NCBI GenBank assembly: GCA_902521315.1 | Contig: CABYRH010000004.1 | Coordinates: 96,249 to 137,000, forward strand | DNA from: an uncultured Alphaproteobacteria bacterium | GTDB taxonomy: Bacteria; Pseudomonadota; Alphaproteobacteria; HIMB59; GCA-002718135 | Direction: 5' to 3' | DNA: 40,752 bases | Position numbers and translations under genes: made by a program | In this document: in pieces, positions 34,887 through 40,752 of the stretch | How the letters are laid out: every line of letters starts with the position of its first letter | How positions within the stretch are numbered: position 1 is the first letter of the stretch | The notes under the pieces: generated by a model | Seen by the model: only the letters and a program-made list of their open reading frames with translations | The model's database searches: none | What the model was told of the DNA's origin: nothing

Positions 34887-35570
34887 ATGAAACTAAAAAT
34901 GCTTATCGTCGAAGATGAAGAAGCATTACTAGATCTTCTTAAATTTAATTTTAATAAAGAAGGATATAAAATAGATACTGCAACGGACGGTGAAACTGCT
35001 TTAGAAAAAATATTATATAAACCACCTGACATAATTATTCTTGATTGGATGTTACCTAAACTATCAGGAATTGAACTTTGTAGAAGAATTAGAAAAAATA
35101 AAGAACATAAGAATATTCCTATCGTAATGTTAACAGCAAAAGGCGAAGAAGAAGATAAACTTCGCGGCTTAGAAACTGGAGCAGATGATTACATAACAAA
35201 ACCTTTTTCGGTTAACGAATTAGTGGCAAGAGTAAAAGCTGTTCTTCGACGAATTAGACCAATGTTTGTAGATGAAGTTTTAACTTATAAAGGAATAGTA
35301 ATTGACCTTGTATCTCACTCAGCATCACGAGATGGAGAAACTCTTCATCTTGGTCCAACAGAATTTAATTTATTAGCTTTCTTCATGGAAAATATTGGTC
35401 GTGTCTTTAGCCGCGAACAATTACTTAATCATGTTTGGAAAAATGAGGCCCATGTAGAACCTCGAACAGTTGATGTTCATATAAGAAGACTGCGAAAGGC
35501 CATTAATAATGACGTAAAAGAAGATTTTATAAGAACCGTGAGATCAGCAGGATATTGTTTTGGCTCGTAA
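34887..35570 (+). CDS. phoB: PhoB response regulator
   Basis: 227 residues. Receiver domain with acidic pair E9-D10, phosphorylation site D53 (IILDWMLP) and ITKPFSVNEL. The C-terminal winged helix has the PhoB/OmpR pattern LGPTEFNLLAFF, FSREQLLNHVW, RTVDVHIRRLRKAI. Activates phosphate-starvation genes. Separated from phoU by 41 bp holding a Pho box, so it can be expressed alone. Confidence 0.95.
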   Translation: MKLKMLIVEDEEALLDLLKFNFNKEGYKIDTATDGETALEKILYKPPDIIILDWMLPKLSGIELCRRIRKNKEHKNIPIVMLTAKGEEEDKLRGLETGADDYITKPFSVNELVARVKAVLRRIRPMFVDEVLTYKGIVIDLVSHSASRDGETLHLGPTEFNLLAFFMENIGRVFSREQLLNHVWKNEAHVEPRTVDVHIRRLRKAINNDVKEDFIRTVRSAGYCFGS

Positions 35571-35624
35571 TTAAGCCATAAATTTCACTTATACAAATCA
35601 CTTACCAAACTATAAAACCACCAT

Positions 35625-37172
35625 ATGAAGAGTCTTTTTAGATCATTCTTTACTGTCAGCTTTTATACATTTTTAAGTCGAGTATTAGGTTTTATTCGTG
35701 ACATATTAATAGCAAGATACCTTGGATCGACAGTCATTGCAGATGCCTTCTTCGTAGCATTTCGTATTCCTAATTTCTTTCGCCGTGTCTTAGCGGAAGG
35801 AGCATATAGTGCTGCATTAATCCCAGTTTTCTCTGGTGTTGTTCTCAATCCAAAAGATGAACGCGAGGCTTCTGATTTTGTTGAAAACACGACCTCAATG
35901 TTACTTTTTGCTACGCTAGTTTTAACGATCCTTTTTTTCTTTGGAATGCCTTATATCATTCAAGTTTTAGCACCTGGATTTACCGATAGTAGAGAAGCCT
36001 ATGATCTTGCCGTCCATTTTGGAAAAATAATTTTTCCCTATATTATTTTTATTTCCTTAGCTGCTCACTTTGCCTCAATTAATAATGTTCATGAACGTTT
36101 TGCGGCTGGTGCATTTGCTCCTGCGATTTTGAATATAAGTTTTATTCTATCATTATTCTTTTTAACACCTTTTGTAACTACTGCAGGTCACGCTTTATCG
36201 TACGGTGTATTAATAGGAGGAGTTTTACAATTTCTATATTTATATAGATCAGTTTTAAATTTTTACCGACCACGTATTCGTATTCCAGTTTTAAATGAAA
36301 AGTTAAAAAAGTTTTTCAAATTATTTTTACCAGGCGTTTTTGGTTCAGGTGTTATTCAATTAAATATTGTCATTGGAACTATCATTGCTTCTTTTTTACC
36401 TGTTGGTGCTATTAGTCATATTTATTACGCGGATCGTCTTAACCAATTACCACTTGCTATTTTTGGAATAGCACTTGGTATTGTTCTTTTACCAAGTTTA
36501 TCAAAAGCTATTAAACAATCAGATCAAGAAACAACAAATAATATTCAAAATAGATCTATTGAATTTTCGTTATTAATTTCTTTACCATCAGCCATAGGAT
36601 TATTTATTTTAGCTGAACCCATTATTCACATTTTATTTGAACGAGGTGCCTTTGTAGAAGAAGATACTTTTTATACTGCTAAAGTTCTCAGTTACTTTGC
36701 TTTAGGTCTGCCTGCTTACATTATAATTAAAGTTTTAGTTTCCTGTTTTTTTGCAAGAGAAGATACTAAAACACCTCTCTATATATCTATTGTCAGTGTG
36801 ATTACTAATGTTGTGTTATCGCTACTTTTAATTGGATCAATGAGAGAAATGGGCATTGCTGTTGCAACAGCAATTAGTGCATGGGTAAATGCATTATTAC
36901 TCTATTTCTTTTTAGCTATTAGAAATCATATGAAATTTGATGATCTATTAGTAAGGAATTCTATCAAAATTTTACTAAGTTCATCCTTATTATTTGTAGG
37001 AATATACGTATTAAATGGACTATTCTTTACAAATATAAGTGGTAATTCAGTGATATTAAATTCGGCACTTTTACTTCTGATGATCTTTTTAGCTATAATT
37101 ATTTATTTTGGATTAGTAATTGTGTTAAAAGTCCTATCGGTAAATCAGTTAAGAGAATATTTAAAAAAATAA
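35625..37172 (+). CDS. murJ: Lipid II flippase MurJ
   Basis: 515 residues, about fourteen helices, MviN/MurJ family. [17 protein letters not shown] and [24 protein letters not shown] are family signatures. Moves lipid II across the inner membrane for peptidoglycan synthesis. Ends one base before trpS. This marks the return to core genes. Confidence 0.95.
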   Translation: MKSLFRSFFTVSFYTFLSRVLGFIRDILIARYLGSTVIADAFFVAFRIPNFFRRVLAEGAYSAALIPVFSGVVLNPKDEREASDFVENTTSMLLFATLVLTILFFFGMPYIIQVLAPGFTDSREAYDLAVHFGKIIFPYIIFISLAAHFASINNVHERFAAGAFAPAILNISFILSLFFLTPFVTTAGHALSYGVLIGGVLQFLYLYRSVLNFYRPRIRIPVLNEKLKKFFKLFLPGVFGSGVIQLNIVIGTIIASFLPVGAISHIYYADRLNQLPLAIFGIALGIVLLPSLSKAIKQSDQETTNNIQNRSIEFSLLISLPSAIGLFILAEPIIHILFERGAFVEEDTFYTAKVLSYFALGLPAYIIIKVLVSCFFAREDTKTPLYISIVSVITNVVLSLLLIGSMREMGIAVATAISAWVNALLLYFFLAIRNHMKFDDLLVRNSIKILLSSSLLFVGIYVLNGLFFTNISGNSVILNSALLLLMIFLAIIIYFGLVIVLKVLSVNQLREYLKK

Positions 37173-37173
37173 T

Positions 37174-38181
37174 ATGGAAAAGCCAACAAAAAGAATACTG
37201 TCCGGTGTCCAACCATCTGGTGATCTTCATTTAGGAAATTATCTTGGCGCCATAAAAAATTTTGTTACTCTTCAAAAAGAATATGAATGTTTTTTTTGTG
37301 TTGTTGATTTACATGCAATTACCGTTTGGCAAGATCCAAAAGTTTTAGCAAATAAAACAAGAGAAGTAACAGCTGCCTTTATTGCTTCTGGCATTGATCC
37401 AAAGAAAAATAATATTTTTGTTCAATCACAAGTTCCTCAACATGCACAGCTTGGATGGTTGTTCAATTGTGTTGCGAGGATGGGATGGTTAAACCGTATG
37501 ACACAATTTAAAGATAAGGCAGGTAAGAATAGTGAGAATGTATCTGTTGGTTTATTTTCTTATCCAACATTAATGGCAGCAGATATTTTAATCTATTTAG
37601 CAACGCACGTTCCTGTCGGTGATGATCAAAAACAACATTTAGAATTAACAAGAGATATCGCACAAAAATTTAATAATGATTTTAAAACAGATTTTTTTCC
37701 TATTCCTGAACCGTTAATTTTAGGAGAGGCTACAAGAGTGATGAGCCTTCGTGATGGTTCAAAAAAAATGAGTAAATCAGATCCATCTGATTATTCGAGA
37801 ATCATGTTAACTGATACTGCAGAAAATATTACCCAAAAGATTAAAAAAGCAAAAACAGATCCTGAACCATTACCACAAGATAAAACTAGTTTATCAAAAA
37901 GACCGGAAGCAGAAAATCTAATATCTATTTTTGCTTCTTTGCAAGATACATCTATTGAAAGTGTTATTAAAGATTACGCGGGTAAAGAATTCTCCACCTT
38001 TAAAAAAGATCTGGCAGATTTATCCGTATCTAAATTGGAGCCTATTACCAGTGAAATGAATAAACTTATGAATGATGTTTCTTACATCGATTCTATTTTA
38101 AAACAGGGTCAAGATAATGCTATTGCAGTAGCAGAACCAGTTTTACAGAAAACAAAAGAAATTATTGGTTTTTTAACATAA
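37174..38181 (+). CDS. trpS: Tryptophanyl-tRNA synthetase
   Basis: 335 residues, class I synthetase. The HIGH-type motif is [13 protein letters not shown] and the KMSKS loop is [29 protein letters not shown] is typical of bacterial TrpS. Follows murJ directly, a usual alphaproteobacterial order. Confidence 0.96.
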   Translation: MEKPTKRILSGVQPSGDLHLGNYLGAIKNFVTLQKEYECFFCVVDLHAITVWQDPKVLANKTREVTAAFIASGIDPKKNNIFVQSQVPQHAQLGWLFNCVARMGWLNRMTQFKDKAGKNSENVSVGLFSYPTLMAADILIYLATHVPVGDDQKQHLELTRDIAQKFNNDFKTDFFPIPEPLILGEATRVMSLRDGSKKMSKSDPSDYSRIMLTDTAENITQKIKKAKTDPEPLPQDKTSLSKRPEAENLISIFASLQDTSIESVIKDYAGKEFSTFKKDLADLSVSKLEPITSEMNKLMNDVSYIDSILKQGQDNAIAVAEPVLQKTKEIIGFLT

Positions 38182-38255
38182 AAAATTCCCCAAAATTTGT
38201 ATTTTTTTACAGAATATTCATACTAAAGACATATTAATAACTATATATAAGCCAT

Positions 38256-38819
38256 ATGTTTATACAAACAGAACAAACGCCTAATCCTCAAACTTTAAAG
38301 TTTTTACCGGGCAAAGTTGTTATGGATGATGGGACAGCTTTCTTTCAAAATATTGGAGAAGCTGCTAACTCACCATTTGCTAAACGATTATTTGACGTAG
38401 AAGGAGTGGAAGGAGTGTTTTTTGGCAGTGATTTTATTACTATAACAAAAGGACAATCCCTAGATTGGCAAGTTATGAAGCCATTAATATTAGGTTCAAT
38501 CATGGATCATTATAACTCAGGTGAAGAAACAATTACCGCTGTAAAGAAAAGTGATGACTCTTTAAAAGTTGATGAGGAAAATGATACCGATATTGTAAAA
38601 CAAATCAAAGAGCTTCTTGATACAAGAGTAAGACCTGCAGTAGCCATGGATGGCGGAGACATCATATATGATAGTTTTAAGGATGGTGTCGTCTATCTTC
38701 ATATGCAAGGCGCATGTTCAGGATGCCCTAGTTCGACAGCAACACTTAAAATGGGAATAGAAAATATGCTTAAGCATTATGTTCCTGAGGTACAAGAAGT
38801 TAGACCTATTGATGCATAA
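38256..38819 (+). CDS. nfuA: NfuA-type iron-sulfur scaffold protein
   Basis: 187 residues. N-terminal Nfu-N domain (FIQTEQTPNPQTLKFLPG) and C-terminal NifU domain with the cluster motif GACSGCPSST (CxxC). Carries Fe-S clusters to target proteins. Overlaps the next gene by 8 bp. Confidence 0.94.
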   Translation: MFIQTEQTPNPQTLKFLPGKVVMDDGTAFFQNIGEAANSPFAKRLFDVEGVEGVFFGSDFITITKGQSLDWQVMKPLILGSIMDHYNSGEETITAVKKSDDSLKVDEENDTDIVKQIKELLDTRVRPAVAMDGGDIIYDSFKDGVVYLHMQGACSGCPSSTATLKMGIENMLKHYVPEVQEVRPIDA

Positions 38820-39801
38820 AATTTTTTTATATCCTTTGGTTGTAATTGGTTTAGCGATTACAATACCAACTATTGCCTTTGAAGAAAAACCTTCAACACT
38901 AGATATTAAATATAAATTAAATGCAGAATTAGATGAGCTTGTTTTAAATTATTGTAAGACTTATGACTCATATACGGTCAACAAACTTTATTCAGAAAAA
39001 GATATCTTAAAAAATGATATTCTAAATAAACTAAAGAAGAAGAAATTTTTAGTAAATATTAAAATTAAACCATTAAACCCAAAGTCATATTCTGGTATTG
39101 AAAATAATGCACGAGTTAATTTAGTTACAAATTTATCTGAAAAAGACTTTTTACATTTAAATGAACAAAAACAACAATTTGTTAAAACAGTTCTACCCTT
39201 AATCATAAATGAAAATCAAAAAATCTTATCAAACAGAAATGATCTGATTGTTTTACGTGCTAAGCTTGTTGAAAACAATTCATTAAATAACTACGAATTA
39301 AATAAACTAAGAAAAATCTCTAAAAAATATAAAATAGAATTCGATAATGAGCATAAAATAGAAATTATTGATAAACTTCTTTTAAGAGTAGAAATGATCC
39401 CGAATTCTATTGTTTTAGCTCAAGCTGCAATTGAAAGTGGCTGGGGATCATCTAGATTTGCGCAGGAATACAATGCATTATTTGGTGAATACACATATGA
39501 TAATTCTAAAGGGGTTGTTCCACTGGAAAGAGAAAATGGCGACACTCATTTAATCAAAGCATTTAATTCTTATAATAATAGTGTTACCTCTTACTTTAAT
39601 AACATTAATTCTCATTACGCATATGAAGATTTTCGTGAAATCCGAAATATAATGAGAGAAAGAAATAATTTCTCAAATGTTAACTTACTTGTTGAAAGAT
39701 TAAGTACTTACGCAGAAGATGAGAATTATATTAGAACAATTAAACAAGTAATTAAAACAAATAACTTTGGTATTTTTGATCAAAAAATTATTTCGTATTA
39801 A
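38812..39801 (+). CDS. Bax-like glucosaminidase, exported
   Basis: 329 residues from the ATG at 38812, chosen because it places a signal peptide (HKIFLYPLVVIGLAITIPTI) at the front. An earlier in-frame start at 38779 would put it mid-nfuA. The C-terminal half has the glucosaminidase/LYZ2 pattern SIVLAQAAIESGWGSSRFAQ with catalytic glutamate, then NALFGEYTY. Likely cuts peptidoglycan in the periplasm. The middle part is lysine-rich and unrecognised. Confidence 0.85.
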   Translation: MHKIFLYPLVVIGLAITIPTIAFEEKPSTLDIKYKLNAELDELVLNYCKTYDSYTVNKLYSEKDILKNDILNKLKKKKFLVNIKIKPLNPKSYSGIENNARVNLVTNLSEKDFLHLNEQKQQFVKTVLPLIINENQKILSNRNDLIVLRAKLVENNSLNNYELNKLRKISKKYKIEFDNEHKIEIIDKLLLRVEMIPNSIVLAQAAIESGWGSSRFAQEYNALFGEYTYDNSKGVVPLERENGDTHLIKAFNSYNNSVTSYFNNINSHYAYEDFREIRNIMRERNNFSNVNLLVERLSTYAEDENYIRTIKQVIKTNNFGIFDQKIISY

Positions 39802-40752
39802 TTAAAAGTAGAATTGGTGTCCAAACCATCTCCAATTTCCATCACTATCTTTAACAGTACAATTCATTCTTGATCTTCCAGGTGATAATTCTCTTGAAAG
39901 TCTTATTTCAATCCTTTCATTAAATTTATAAACTTCCCTATCAACTTGACCTTTGCTATCAAATACAAAGCAATCCAGAGATTTAGCCTTTTTTTCATCA
40001 AGAAGAGAAAAACCTATAAATGGTGGATTTTGCTCAATTGTTGGATTTTTAGGTATAAAGTCGTAAACCCCTAAACCTTTTGATGATGCAGCAAACTTAA
40101 CTCTGTCTATTTCACCATATCTTTCATTTAAGGAAAACCTTGGCAGGTAATACATATTTGAAGTTTCATTTATTATTCCGGAATGCTGACCAAATGCAAC
40201 TTTAAACTTGTATTCTTTTAGTAATTTAATAATTTCATCTGTTGTCTCCCCATATGGAAATGCGAATAAAGTTGGTATTTCCCCAAGTTCATTTAGAAAA
40301 ATTTTATTAGATGTTTCTATTTCTTTTCTTACTTCTTCGATACTAATATCTGGCATATGAGCATGTGTATGAGAGTGTGCACCAATTACTACACCTTCTT
40401 CTTTAAGTTTTCTTATCTGATCCCAGTTAATATATTTTGTATTATTTGAAATTGTCCCCGTTGTTACAAATAAGGTTACGGGAATATTATTTTTTTTAAA
40501 CAAAGGCCATCCAACCTCTAGAAAAGACTTATCAGCATCATCCACGCTTATACCAATAGTATTTTCTGGAAGATTTCCATCATTGAGAATTGTATCAATG
40601 ATAAAATCTAATGATTTAATTGTATATTTTTCTTTAGTTAGTTCTTCAATATGACTGTTAAGTTGATCAATAGTAACACTTGTTGAAGGATATTTTGAAA
40701 CACCAAATTTATGATACATAAATACAGTAGCTGAATTTTTTACTTCATTTGC
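39802..40752 (-). CDS. Polysaccharide deacetylase, N-terminus beyond window edge
   Basis: Carbohydrate esterase 4 domain: ISVDDADKSF (metal site DD variant), GAHSHTHAHMPD (H-x3-H site) and FAFPYGE. The ATG at 40719 gives MYHKFGV, but the frame stays open to the right edge (NEVKNSATVF before it), and in this family MYH lies after a signal peptide. The real start is therefore probably outside. An extra C-terminal domain of about 100 residues is unrecognised. Its stop codon abuts that of the Bax-like gene. Confidence 0.8.
   Translation of the reverse strand, partial: ANEVKNSATVFMYHKFGVSKYPSTSVTIDQLNSHIEELTKEKYTIKSLDFIIDTILNDGNLPENTIGISVDDADKSFLEVGWPLFKKNNIPVTLFVTTGTISNNTKYINWDQIRKLKEEGVVIGAHSHTHAHMPDISIEEVRKEIETSNKIFLNELGEIPTLFAFPYGETTDEIIKLLKEYKFKVAFGQHSGIINETSNMYYLPRFSLNERYGEIDRVKFAASSKGLGVYDFIPKNPTIEQNPPFIGFSLLDEKKAKSLDCFVFDSKGQVDREVYKFNERIEIRLSRELSPGRSRMNCTVKDSDGNWRWFGHQFYF

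Noticed and set aside
1-40752. Insertion sequences, integrases, CRISPR arrays, tRNA genes or attachment sites
   Set aside because: None seen. The only long repeat is the 200-bp pair, which has no transposase and no terminal inverted repeats.

Overview
The window is an AT-rich stretch that looks like a streamlined marine alphaproteobacterium. The evidence is the low GC content, very short intergenic gaps, a TIGR02300/FYDLN-type zinc-ribbon protein next to a CHCC zinc finger, and the gene run phoR-pstSCAB-phoU-phoB followed by murJ-trpS-nfuA. A SAR11-, HIMB59- or AEGEAN-169-like lineage is plausible, but I cannot fix the taxon without a search. No tRNA, rRNA, CRISPR array, transposase or integrase is visible, and no gene-free stretch exceeds about 230 bases.

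Layout. 1-1.1 kb holds ordinary genes on the minus strand: a partial MFS transporter, the TIGR02300 protein and a small zinc finger. 1.1-16.3 kb is a phosphonate region. It contains a UgpAEC-like ABC importer with a DMT permease whose frame is broken at a homopolymer, then divergently phosphonoacetate hydrolase (phnA) and phosphonoacetaldehyde dehydrogenase (phnY). Next comes a solute-binding protein followed by a MetE-like protein, an iron alcohol dehydrogenase and an unknown methyltransferase-like protein. A minus-strand operon encodes phnW, an AllA-fold protein and a metallophosphoesterase. Divergent from it are phnZ and a dual-specificity phosphatase. 16.3-18.8 kb holds phosphate uptake by Pit plus a DUF47/PhoU-like protein, and arsenate reductase. 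18.8-28 kb is a lipid-remodelling and polyphosphate region. It has two plcP-glycosyltransferase cassettes, a PlsC-like acyltransferase, ppk1, sixA, ppx and an AqpS-like aquaporin. 28.1-35.6 kb is the SET-domain gene followed by phoR, pstSCAB, phoU and phoB. 35.6 kb to the end returns to core genes (murJ, trpS, nfuA, a Bax-like glucosaminidase and a partial polysaccharide deacetylase).

How it works together. The island joins most known routes for living on little phosphate: sensing (PhoR/PhoB), high- and low-affinity phosphate uptake, phosphonate cleavage by two routes (PhnW-PhnY-PhnA and PhnZ), replacement of phospholipids by glycolipids, polyphosphate storage and recall, and removal of arsenate taken up by mistake. 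Upstream of many units I see heptamers of the type NTKTAAY repeated every 11 bp, which I read as this organism's Pho box.

The most unusual element is a roughly 200-bp direct repeat (18764-18961 and 21775-21972) flanking the acyltransferase-plcP-agt cassette. Both copies keep a Pho-box-like pair followed closely by a long-range hairpin. The arm carries an A-to-G change that still pairs, and the loop is CU-rich. This suggests a small phosphate-controlled RNA that I do not recognise.
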